Below are positions 26,364 through 33,738 of a stretch of DNA of 64,000 nucleotides, piece after piece. The stretch lies in the NCBI GenBank assembly GCA_963722415.1, contig CAVRNI010000033.1:135217-199216 (forward strand). The letters are read 5' to 3'. Both the position numbers and the translations under genes were made by a program. Within the stretch, counting starts at the first letter, position 1; every line of letters begins with the position of its first letter. Below the pieces are notes generated by a model. The model ran no database searches and had not been told where the DNA came from. It saw only the letters and a program-made list of their open reading frames with translations. The stretch is from JALOLG01 sp963722415. GTDB taxonomy: Bacteria > Actinomycetota > Acidimicrobiia > Acidimicrobiales > Ilumatobacteraceae.

Positions 26364-27811
26364 GGCGCGGTGGCGCCGATCGCATCGGTCAGCCGGTTGC
26401 GGAGATCGTCGAGGAGGCCCGGGCGGGCCTTGAGGGCCGTCCGCGTCGCCCCGCTGAGGGCCCACGGGCGGAGCCGGTCGCGGGCGTCGGCCAGTGTCGC
26501 GCGGTCGACGGAGGCCGCAGCGTTGGCAACCGCCCGTTCCGCCCCGACGTAGACGCTCGACGACGCCATCAGCTCGGCGACGTCGTTGGCGAGCAACAGA
26601 TCGGAGGCGGCGACCTCGCTGAAGCCGAAATCGATGAGCCAGGCGTGGCCATCGTCGTCGAGGAAGGTGTTCGCCAGGCGCAGGTCGCGATGGGCGACGC
26701 GGTGGGTGCGAAGTTGACCGACGAGATCCCAGATGGCCGCCAAGACGGCGTCGGACACCTCGCTCGGATCGAGGCGATCGAGGGACCTGCCCTCGATCGC
26801 TTCGTAGGCCAGGACGTAGCCGTTGGGGTCGGCCGTCGCGAACGCGCGCAACGCCGGCGTGCGCACCCCCAGCGCGGACGCAGTCAGGGCGACGAACGCC
26901 TCGTGCTCGACGCTGCGTCGGAGCGAACTGAACGGCTTCTCGTCTCCGAAGTTGTGGGGCAGGAGGCCGCGATACACGCGGAACAACCTGTCGGCACTGC
27001 GCTCGTCGGTGCCGAGCGCCTTGACGAACAGCTTCGTGCCGTCGGCGCCGACACCGAAGTACGGCGTCGATCCGCGAGCGTCGACCGCGGCTCGGTCGAG
27101 TCGCTGCACGGGCAACCCGACCGCGCCGAGCCCGTCGATCACCGCTTGCACGGTCGGTCGACGAGAGGGTGCGCCGCCGACGACGAGGACCGCGGCGCCA
27201 CAGAGCCATCCGACGACCCACGCGAGGATCGACTCGAACGACACCGGCGCCTGGATGAACGCCGTGATCACGAGACCGACGATCAGGGTCCAGCCGGCCC
27301 GACGCCACCGACGGCCGAGCCATGGTGCGGCGGCCGTGAGAATCGCGGCGACCGCGGCGATGCCCGCCATCGACACGTATCCCTCGGTCGTCAGCAGACC
27401 CAGATCCGCGTCCACGTCGACGAGATCGAGCCCCCGATCGGTCTCGACCAACGGGTCGAGCAAACCGAGGATCACCACGGCCACGAGTCCGGCAACTGCG
27501 ATGGTGGCCAGCATTCGCCACCGACGCCGAACGAGGATCCACAGCAGCCCGCCTCCCAGCACGACCACTCCCAGGATGCGCGTACCGATCACGATGACGC
27601 CGATGATCCATTGCGGAACGGCGTCGAGCCCTCGCATCAGATCCGACGCGAAGGTGACGAGCGTGTCGCCGAACAGCCATTCGACAACGAGCACGAACAG
27701 CAGCAGCACGGCGGCGACGACGAGGCGAAGGATGTCCGCCGGCGAGCGCTGAATCGGCAGACCCGAGTCATCACCGCCGGATCTGCCGGACGTCTCGAGG
27801 TGAGTCTCCAC
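26360..27811 (-). CDS. Membrane protein with cytoplasmic kinase-like (RIO/APH-type) domain
   Basis: GTG 27811 has an AAGGAG site. About six N-terminal membrane helices span residues 25-215. From about residue 250 a protein-kinase-like fold follows: 'LFVKALGTDE' (Lys), 'HNFGDEKPFSSLRRSVEHEA' (Glu), 'YVLAYEAIEG' hinge, 'HRVAHRDLRLANTFLDDDGH' (catalytic loop with Asp and Asn) and 'AWLIDFGFSE' (DFG). Actinobacterial relatives usually fuse this to an LPG-synthase-like transmembrane domain. Here a separate PAP2 phosphatase gene follows instead. The target is unknown; a lipid or lipid-linked substrate is an inference from the coupling. Confidence 0.75.
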   Translation of the reverse strand: METHLETSGRSGGDDSGLPIQRSPADILRLVVAAVLLLFVLVVEWLFGDTLVTFASDLMRGLDAVPQWIIGVIVIGTRILGVVVLGGGLLWILVRRRWRMLATIAVAGLVAVVILGLLDPLVETDRGLDLVDVDADLGLLTTEGYVSMAGIAAVAAILTAAAPWLGRRWRRAGWTLIVGLVITAFIQAPVSFESILAWVVGWLCGAAVLVVGGAPSRRPTVQAVIDGLGAVGLPVQRLDRAAVDARGSTPYFGVGADGTKLFVKALGTDERSADRLFRVYRGLLPHNFGDEKPFSSLRRSVEHEAFVALTASALGVRTPALRAFATADPNGYVLAYEAIEGRSLDRLDPSEVSDAVLAAIWDLVGQLRTHRVAHRDLRLANTFLDDDGHAWLIDFGFSEVAASDLLLANDVAELMASSSVYVGAERAVANAAASVDRATLADARDRLRPWALSGATRTALKARPGLLDDLRNRLTDAIGATAP

Positions 27812-27921
27812 CAGGCTCCTTACGCTGAATGAAGAGGCAACGGTGGGCCGGATGAGTGGACCGTTCCCGGGAACGGTGTCACATCCGGGGACGGCTCGGC
27901 GAGCATTGAGGGCGATGATGG

Positions 27922-28437
27922 ATGATGATCTCCTCCATGTCGAGCAGGCCGTTGGGTGTTCTCCCCATCGAGGGCGCAGTCGTCCGACGCGCATCCCAGG
28001 TCGACGCGCCCGAGCTGTTGGTGCTGCAGCGGTGCTGTTGGGTCGATGAGGCCATCGCCAACGACACGCTCGATATTCCAGCCCTCCACGAAACCCTCGA
28101 GGACGTACGAGCGTGGCTCGACGACTGGACGACGTGGTGCGTGCGCGCCGCCGGCCGACTCGTCGGCGCGGTGCGCGCCCGACAAGAGGGCCCGTTGTGG
28201 GACATCGGCCGGCTGATGGTTGCACCGGACCTCGCCGGCCGGGGCCTCGGTGGATGGCTGCTGCGGCTCGCCGAGTCGCAGGCGCCTGCCGACATCGAGT
28301 CCGTCACGCTGTTCACCGGATCACGCAGCACCCGCAACATCGCGATGTACGAACGCGCGGGCTTTCGCCGCACCCACGACTTGGCGGCGCCGGGTGTCGT
28401 CCGCCTCGTGAAGGAGCTGGACCAAGACAACCAATAG
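27922..28437 (+). CDS. GNAT family N-acetyltransferase
   Basis: The 171-residue protein has the acetyl-CoA-binding motif A 'LMVAPDLAGRGLGGWLLRLA' (Q/R-x-x-G-x-G/A as R-G-L-G-G-W) and the C-terminal 'STRNIAMYERAGFRRTHDL' (motif B). The substrate is unknown. Several ATGs cluster at the start (27916-27939), so the exact N-terminus is uncertain. It is divergent from the kinase-like gene. Confidence 0.85.
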   Translation: MMISSMSSRPLGVLPIEGAVVRRASQVDAPELLVLQRCCWVDEAIANDTLDIPALHETLEDVRAWLDDWTTWCVRAAGRLVGAVRARQEGPLWDIGRLMVAPDLAGRGLGGWLLRLAESQAPADIESVTLFTGSRSTRNIAMYERAGFRRTHDLAAPGVVRLVKELDQDNQ

Positions 28438-28449
28438 CCGCTGAACCTT

Positions 28450-28488
28450 ATACCGGGCTGTACTTATATAAGCGTAGTCCGGTATGAT
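28450..28488 (+). promoter_or_regulatory. Dyad operator overlapping the SRPBCC-arsR promoter
   Basis: An outer repeat ATACCGG ... CCGGTAT (28450-28456 / 28479-28485) and an inner 10-bp palindrome CTTATATAAG (28463-28472) share the same centre at 28467.5. The -10 box TATGAT (28483-28488) overlaps the right arm and ends six bases before ATG 28495. This is a natural site for the ArsR protein encoded second in the operon. Confidence 0.65.
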
Positions 28489-28494
28489 CGGCCC

Positions 28495-29106
28495 ATGGAC
28501 CCCATCACAGCGATCGCGGCCGTGAAACGCGAGATCCAGGACACGACCCATGACGGCGCCCCAGCGCGCATGATCGTCGCCGAGCGCGCCTACCCGGCGC
28601 CGGCTGACGACGTCTGGGCTGCTCTGACCGACCGCGAGCGCATTCCCCGCTGGTTCCTGCCGATCTCGGGCGAGCTGCGTCTCGGCGGGCACTATCAGTT
28701 GGAGGGCAACGCCGGCGGCACGATCGTCGCGTGTGACCCGCCCCGACATCTGGCGGTGACGTGGGAGTACGACGGACACGTCACCTGGGTCGACGTGCAC
28801 CTGACGGCAGACGGCGACGGCACCACCCTGCGCCTGGAGCACGTCGCTCTGGTCGACGACGTCGACAAGTGGGACGAGTTCGGTCCGGGCGCCGTCGGTG
28901 TCGGTTGGGACCTCACGCTGCTCGGCCTGGCGGAGCACCTGGCGACCGGCGAGGACGTGCAACCCGACCTGACGGGCGCGACCGGGATCGACTTCATGCG
29001 CCGCAGCAGCGACGCGTGGGGCCAGGCTGCGATCGCGTACGGTACGCCGACCGAGGAGGCCGAGGCGGCCGCCGCTCGGACCGCGGCGGCGTACACCGGC
29101 GGCTGA
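28495..29106 (+). CDS. SRPBCC (AHSA1-like) domain protein
   Basis: The 203-residue START/Bet v1-like fold protein has 'AERAYPAPADDVWAALTDRE', 'IPRWFLPISGELRLGGHYQL', 'LAVTWEYDGHVTWVDVHLT' and 'HVALVDDVDKWDEFGPGAVG' with the C-terminal long helix. Such proteins bind hydrophobic ligands. They are very often paired with an ArsR regulator, as here, where the genes overlap by one base (TGATG). The message appears leaderless. Confidence 0.88.
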   Translation: MDPITAIAAVKREIQDTTHDGAPARMIVAERAYPAPADDVWAALTDRERIPRWFLPISGELRLGGHYQLEGNAGGTIVACDPPRHLAVTWEYDGHVTWVDVHLTADGDGTTLRLEHVALVDDVDKWDEFGPGAVGVGWDLTLLGLAEHLATGEDVQPDLTGATGIDFMRRSSDAWGQAAIAYGTPTEEAEAAAARTAAAYTGG

Positions 29107-29447
29107 TGCACGCGTTCGACGTCCTCGGCGATCCGGTGCGCCGGCGCGTCCTGGAGCTGCTCGTCGACGGCGAGCTGACATCGGGCGCGATCACCACGAC
29201 GGTGCAACAGGAGTTCGGGATCTCCCAGCCGGCGGTGTCCCAGCACCTACGCGTGCTACGCGATTCCGGGTTCGTGCGAGTACGCGCCGAGGGCGCGCGC
29301 CGCCTCTACGCGCTGGAGGCGGCTCCCCTGCGCAGCGTCGACACCTGGCTGATCCCGTTCCGCGGGCTCTGGGAGCAGCGCCTCGACGCCCTCGGCACCG
29401 AGATCGCGAGGGGACGGCGAGCCCGCCGGACGAACGCCGGCGCGTGA
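29106..29447 (+). CDS. ArsR family transcriptional regulator
   Basis: The 113-residue winged helix protein has 'DVLGDPVRRRVLELLVDGEL', recognition helix 'GISQPAVSQHLRVLRDSGFV' and wing 'RVRAEGARRLYALEA'. No metal-binding cysteine pairs are present, as in the AHSA1-linked (SdpR-like) subgroup. It is coupled to the SRPBCC gene and probably represses the operon through the dyad at 28450-28485. Confidence 0.9.
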   Translation: MHAFDVLGDPVRRRVLELLVDGELTSGAITTTVQQEFGISQPAVSQHLRVLRDSGFVRVRAEGARRLYALEAAPLRSVDTWLIPFRGLWEQRLDALGTEIARGRRARRTNAGA

Positions 29448-29456
29448 CCGGTCAGG

Positions 29457-29967
29457 TCAAGTGCTGCGTTTGGCGAGGAAGCGCAGGCGAGCCGCACGCG
29501 CGTCCCATGCGTAGACAACGGCGGTGCCGGCGATCAGATCGTGCAGCGCTCGCCGTCGACGGTCGATCAGGATCATCAGTGCGCCGATCCCGAGCAGGAT
29601 CAGGCTGAGAGGAATGCAGATCGTGCGGAGCAGGGCGCGGCCGGCACCGACGTGCTGTCCGTCGGTGGTGACGACCACCAGTCCCGCCAGTGCCATTCCC
29701 AGCGTTCTGCCGCTCGCCGCGACGGGATAGGCGAAGTAGACGAGCAGCCAGACCGCCAACGCGACCACGGAGACGACCGGCGCGTCCTGCAACGAGACGT
29801 CGTCGCCGAGCAGCGACGACAACAGATACTCGGCCACGTTGCCGCCGAGCGTGAACAGCGTCGCTGCCACGAGCACGTCGACGCCGAATGCGGCCAAGCG
29901 GGTCACGATGCCCGCGTAGTTGCCTTGCAGGCTGACATCGCGGTCGGGTTCGACATGGATCGCTCAT
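29457..29967 (-). CDS. RDD family membrane protein (one frameshift near the start)
   Basis: The body shows the RDD signature: 'YAGIVTRLAAFGVDVLVAAT' (R...D), 'PVAASGRTLGMALAGLVVVT' and 'DRRRRALHDLIAGTAVVY', with three to four membrane helices. The intact frame lacks a start before that motif. The ATG at 29967 overlaps the upstream stop (ATGA) and reads 'MSDP' before a frame change near 29953. It closes a coupled run with the nonapeptide-repeat gene. RDD proteins are small transporter-like membrane proteins of largely unknown role. Confidence 0.8.
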
Positions 29968-30686
29968 GACGCGTCCGGTTGGAGCCCGTCGACCAGGAGC
30001 GGAGGGCCGCTCGGTCGGGACGAAGCTTGACGGCGGAGAATGCGGTCGACCCATCGCTGCACGAACGAGTCGAGGCCGACACCGGCGCTGCGTGCGGAGT
30101 CGATCACATCACTCGCCACGCCAGCACCAGCGCGGGTGACGATCGACCCGAGCTCGGTCCGCTCGACGAGTTGATCGATATCGACGCGTTCGATGATCGC
30201 ATTGACGTCGATGCGTTCCACGATCTTGTCGAAGTCCAGGCCAGCGACGACCGGGTTGATGTCGAGCTGGGGGAGCAGCATGTTGAGCAGCACGACGACG
30301 ACGCCGGGGTCGAGGCGCAACATGATCTTGTTGATGTCGACACGTTCGATCAGCCGGTCGAGATCGACCCGCTCGAGCAGCACGTTCAAGTCGACGCTCT
30401 CGAGGACCTTGCCGATGTCGACGTGATCGATGATCGCTTGGATGTCGAGACCCTCGGCCAGCGCCTGGATGTCGACGCGGTCGAGGATCGCTTGGATGTC
30501 GACCTTGTCGACGATCTCTTGGATGTCGATCTGTTGGACGACATCGTCGACGTCGATCGCATTGACGACGACCGGTGCGACCTCGTTGGCGACCGACTGC
30601 AGGATCGCGTTCGCATCGTCCAGCAGTGAGCCCAGGATCCCCGAGCGCGGCGGTGTCGAGCCAGTGCGGCGTGTGTTACGAGCCAT
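29964..30686 (-). CDS. Nonapeptide-repeat protein ('VDIxxIIER' repeats)
   Basis: From ATG 30686 the 240-residue protein has a basic N-terminus and then about 14 consecutive nine-residue units over residues ~40-175. They follow the pattern [VIL]-D-[ILV]-x-x-[IVL]-[ILV]-[ED/x]-[RKx], for example 'VDIQAILDR', 'VDIGKVLES', 'VDLNVLLER', 'VDLDRLIER', 'IDVNAIIER', 'VDIDQLVER'. One longer hydrophobic break ('VVVVLLNMLLPQ') lies in the middle. There is no signal peptide. The C-terminus is basic and proline-rich. The gene overlaps the wax-ester-synthase gene upstream and the RDD gene downstream. In some actinobacteria similar repeats are fused to an RDD domain. The function is unknown. Confidence 0.75.
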   Translation of the reverse strand: MARNTRRTGSTPPRSGILGSLLDDANAILQSVANEVAPVVVNAIDVDDVVQQIDIQEIVDKVDIQAILDRVDIQALAEGLDIQAIIDHVDIGKVLESVDLNVLLERVDLDRLIERVDINKIMLRLDPGVVVVLLNMLLPQLDINPVVAGLDFDKIVERIDVNAIIERVDIDQLVERTELGSIVTRAGAGVASDVIDSARSAGVGLDSFVQRWVDRILRRQASSRPSGPPLLVDGLQPDAS

Positions 30687-32104
30687 GCGCGGCACCGAAC
30701 CTTTGGAACGCCTCGACCATGCACTCGACCAGCACGTCCGGCTCGGCGATCGCGGCGGGGTCGAGGCCGAGCCCGATGTCGAGGCGATCGTCGACACCGA
30801 ACCCGGTGATGTTCATCAGCGAACCGAGCCGCGGACCGAACGGGAAGCTGTCCTCGATGGTCGCCCCACAGATGTGGCCGACACCACGAATGCCCGGCAA
30901 CGACGTGGCAACGAAGTCGACCGAACTGGCTTGGGCCCGCATCGCCGACGCCAGCACACGGGTCGGCAGACGGCTGATCGCCGACGCCAGCACCTCCGCC
31001 ACGTGCAGTGCCGGCTCCCGACGGGCTCTGGCCAGTCGCTCGGCAACGACTCCGAACAGCGGACCGGGATGCCCGTTCGCAACCGGAATCTCCACCCGGG
31101 TCGGCACGACCGAACCTCCGCCGCCGGCACCGTGGCGCCAGCGGGCAGGCGACGCGAGCCGAAACTCTGCGCACGTGATCCCGAGGCGCTCGTGATACAG
31201 CCCGAGACCGGTCGCCGCTCCGGCCACGAGCAGATCGTTGCGGCTGCCACCGAGCGCGAGCGCCGTGGCCCGTGCGCCGGGAACGGAGAACGCCTCGAAT
31301 CGGCTGCTCATCGACTGCGAAGGCGACAACGGCGACAAGCGTCCACCGGTCACCACGACCTGCCGGGAGACCGAGTTGGCCACATCCAAGCTGCGTTGGA
31401 CACGACGTACGACAGCGTCCACGGGATCGATGCGCATCGCCGCTGCCACCCCGCTCGCGACCCCGCTCGCGATCGGATGCACGGCTCCGGCGAGATCGAT
31501 GGTGACGCTCACCGTGCCCGGCCTTCGCCGAGAGCTCACTCCCGACGACGAGTCGATGTCGTCTGTGACAACGGCTGCCTCGGTCGTGTCGGCCGGTTGC
31601 GTCGGTTGATGTTCGTCAGCGGTGGCGGTGCCGGCGACCGCTTCATCGAGCATCGAACGGACGAGCGAAACGCCGTGCGATCCGTCCATCAGGGAATGGT
31701 GGGCTCGCAGATACAGCGCCGCCCGACCGCCTTCCAAACCCTCGATCACAGTGACGTCCCACGGCGACATGAAGGGGTCGAACGGCGATGGCTCGAGCAG
31801 CGCGACGAGATCGAGCACCTGGCGCTGATGGCCGGGCGACGCGACCGCCGTGGTGCGGACGTGGTTCGCAGCTTCGAAGGCCGCGACGTCGACCCACGCC
31901 GGCCGCGTCCGAAGGCTTCCCGGGCCATCAGGGCGCTGGCGCAGCCGCCCGACGTGCTGAGCAGCGTTGTCCAGTCGTTCGGCCAACGCCGACGCGAGTC
32001 GGAGCACGATCGAGCACGATGACGTTCCCAACGATCATCCGGAGCGTTGCGTCCTGCCCGACACCCCACATGATCGAGCCGACCGGACTCATTCGATCTG
32101 CCAT
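30676..32104 (-). CDS. Wax ester synthase/diacylglycerol acyltransferase (WS/DGAT) (one frameshift)
   Basis: CGGAGGAGGCCAT leads into ATG 32104. The N-terminal 'MSPVGSIMWGVGQDATLRMI' strand continues, after a frame change near 31985, into 'ALAERLDNAAQHVGRLRQRP'. The catalytic motif is 'RAHHSLMDGSHGVSLV' (HHxxxDG), and 'PLFGVVAERLARARR' and 'VATSLPGIRGVGHICGATIE' are also typical of the family. It transfers acyl groups from acyl-CoA to alcohols or diacylglycerol to make storage lipid. It is ~475 residues, the usual size, and its stop overlaps the repeat-protein gene. Confidence 0.88.
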
Positions 32105-32223
32105 ATGGCCTCCTCCGAAACTGGTGGCTCGACAGCCACACTAGAGAACCACGGGTGGCGGGTGAATTCCGCCGAAACCGGGAGCTTCATGCAGCGCTCG
32201 AACCCCGGGTCCGGCGTTCGGAA

Positions 32224-32436
32224 CTAGAAGCGGCGGCGCCGGCCTGGTGTCACCGCGGCGCCCACGACGGCGGCCTTGGCGACCGGCGACCGGCCTGGTG
32301 ACACTGCGGCGCCCACGACGGCGGCCTTGGCGACCGGCGATCGGCCTGGTGACACTGCGGCGCCCACGACGGCGGCCTTGGCGACCGGCGCACCGATCAC
32401 CCCGACTCGTCCGACTCGTCCTCGTCCTACTGGCAT
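32224..32436 (-). CDS. Short Ala/Val-rich protein built on tandem repeats
   Basis: Seventy codons from ATG 32436 encode a basic start ('MPVGRGRVGRVGVIGAP'), three near-identical 17-residue repeats ('VAKAAVVGAAVSPGRSP') and a basic end ('GRRRRF'). It lies 1 bp after the DUF6325 stop. At the second DUF6325 locus a small protein with a similar 'ARTAVVAGTATAV' start holds the same position, so a homologous role is likely. The repeat could form a short membrane-active helix; this is inference. Confidence 0.6.
   Translation of the reverse strand: MPVGRGRVGRVGVIGAPVAKAAVVGAAVSPGRSPVAKAAVVGAAVSPGRSPVAKAAVVGAAVTPGRRRRF
32240..32392. repeat. 51-bp tandem repeat, three copies
   Basis: Units start at about 32240, 32291 and 32342 and differ by only a few bases. 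They encode the 17-residue repeats of the gene at 32224-32436 and are in frame, so copy number may vary without breaking it. Confidence 0.85.
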
Positions 32437-32437
32437 G

Positions 32438-32911
32438 TCAGTCTCCTTCGGTGATGTTTGCTTCGTCGGCTTCGTCGGCTTCGACGGCGGCGATGATCGC
32501 CTGAATCGGAATCCGACCGTTGGCGATCAGTTGCCCACCTGCACGGCGGGCTGCTGATGCGAATGGAGCTGCCCACAGGTTCTCCCAGATCAGTACCCCG
32601 GCGACGCTCCCGGGGTCCATGGCAGCGGCCAGGTACTCGACGTCTTCCTCGGCGAGCATCTGGGCCAGCTCGGCTTCGAGGGTTTGCAGTTCGCCGAGGT
32701 CGTCGAGATCGGAGAGCTCCATCGCGTCGACCGAGCCGTCGTCGTTCTTGGTGAGGATCAACACATCGATCACACGGATCGTGCCGGCCTTGACCAGGGC
32801 GAGCAGCTCCTCCGTCATCTCGCCCGTGAAGTTGCTCGCCCCAGCGGGGAACTCCACGATGAGATAGTCGACGGGTCCGAGCTCGTTGATGGATACATCT
32901 GTCATCGTCAT
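32438..32911 (-). CDS. DUF6325 family protein, copy 1
   Basis: The 157-residue protein has the DUF6325 pattern: 'GPVDYLIVEFPAGASNFTGE', 'LLALVKAGTIRVIDVLILTK', 'LAEEDVEYLAAAMDPGSVAG', 'LIWENLWAAPFASAARRAGG' and 'ANGRIPIQAIIAAVEA'. The family shares features with DUF1269 channel-like stress proteins, but its function is not known. It begins a same-strand run that continues to the RDD gene at 29457. Two CACCC/GGGTG palindromes lie 62-117 bp upstream. A second copy is at 56364-56797. Confidence 0.85.
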   Translation of the reverse strand: MTMTDVSINELGPVDYLIVEFPAGASNFTGEMTEELLALVKAGTIRVIDVLILTKNDDGSVDAMELSDLDDLGELQTLEAELAQMLAEEDVEYLAAAMDPGSVAGVLIWENLWAAPFASAARRAGGQLIANGRIPIQAIIAAVEADEADEANITEGD

Positions 32912-32972
32912 CCCGTTTCGTTCGGTCCGAGTAGTTGGTTCGATTCAACTCCCGGGAAGGGTGAGCGGGCAC

Positions 32973-33028
32973 CACCCGGGAGGGGGTGATCGGCGAAGCG
33001 TCGGAGCGCGATCACCCGCGAGGTGGTG
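32973..33028. promoter_or_regulatory. Two CACCC-N6-GGGTG palindromes between divergent genes
   Basis: Site 1 (32973-32988) reads CACCC-gggagg-GGGTG followed by AT. Site 2 (33013-33028) reads ATCACCC-gcgagg-TGGTGAT with one mismatch. A weaker CTCCC...GGGTG lies at 32949-32963. They sit between DUF6325-1 (minus) and DUF1622 (plus). The same element recurs before five other gene pairs. Confidence 0.65.
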
Positions 33029-33117
33029 ATGCGGATCCATCCAGCGGTGGTGTTGAGTTGCAGCATCAAGTCCTGCACACGGCGTGTGTGGTGGCGAACG
33101 CGGAAGGAACTGACGCG

Positions 33118-33477
33118 ATGCACTTCGAAGAGTCGATGGAGCACGTCGTGCAGGCGTTCGAGGTGGTGGGGGTCGTGATCCTCGCGATCGGCTCGATCAT
33201 CGCCATTCTCGGCGCTGCGGTGGCCGTGATCAGGGGCGAACGCCTGGCTGCGTACGAGCGGGCTCGACGCGACATCGGCCGAGCGATCCTCCTCGGCCTC
33301 GAGGTGCTGATCATCGCCGACATCGTGCAGACGATCACGATCGATCCGACGCTCGAGAGTGCGTTGGCGCTCGCATTGATCGTGTTGGTGCGAACGTTTC
33401 TCAGCTTCTCGATCGAGGTCGAGCTCGATGGTGTCGTCCCGTGGCGCAAGCGTCGGGTCGTCGGCGAGCGCTGCTGA
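33118..33477 (+). CDS. DUF1622 family membrane protein
   Basis: GGAAGGA precedes ATG 33118. The 119-residue protein has three membrane segments. The family's features are 'VGVVILAIGSIIAILGAAVA', 'RRDIGRAILLGLEVLIIADI' (R...G..LLLGLE.L.A.DI) and 'VLVRTFLSFSIEVELDGVVP' (the R-T-x-L-S-F-S-L-E-x-E motif). The function is unknown. It is followed after 18 bp by the small protein at 33496 and is preceded by two copies of the CACCC/GGGTG palindrome. Confidence 0.88.
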   Translation: MHFEESMEHVVQAFEVVGVVILAIGSIIAILGAAVAVIRGERLAAYERARRDIGRAILLGLEVLIIADIVQTITIDPTLESALALALIVLVRTFLSFSIEVELDGVVPWRKRRVVGERC

Positions 33478-33495
33478 GGCTGTTGTACCGCAGTG

Positions 33496-33715
33496 ATGGC
33501 GTACGAGGCCTCGGTGCGCGGCGAGATGAGCGACGTGCTCGCGGCTGCGTTCGCCGATTGCGTGATCGCTGCCGGTCGAGGGCACGACAACTGTCCGATT
33601 CCACCCGGAAGCGCTACGCGACGTGCTCGACCGCTTCCAGGATTTCGGGCTCGATCTCATCGACCTTCGGCTGTGCGACGCTCCGAGCGGGGAGCCGCCC
33701 GCCGGACCGATCTGA
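33496..33715 (+). CDS. Small (~73-residue) protein, family copy A (one frameshift)
   Basis: The first ~28 residues ('MAYEASVRGEMSDVLAAAFA') and the rest ('VEGTTTVRFHPEALRDVLDR', 'FQDFGLDLIDLRLC') are in two frames that meet near 33570-33580. It resembles the genes at 36560 and 47693. All have an opening strand '[YF].[AEI].V.G', a central 'V.G.T/V...' strand and a C-terminal '(L)..L.R.Q..GL[ED][LV]..V'. The layout suggests a small ferredoxin/ACT-like fold. No function is known. Confidence 0.6.
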
Positions 33716-33738
33716 CCGGGCTGATCAGACGCGGCTGA

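Noticed and set aside
26645..27832. Long plus-strand frame opposite the kinase-like gene
   Set aside because: It has antisense composition. The minus strand encodes the HRDL...N and DFG motifs.
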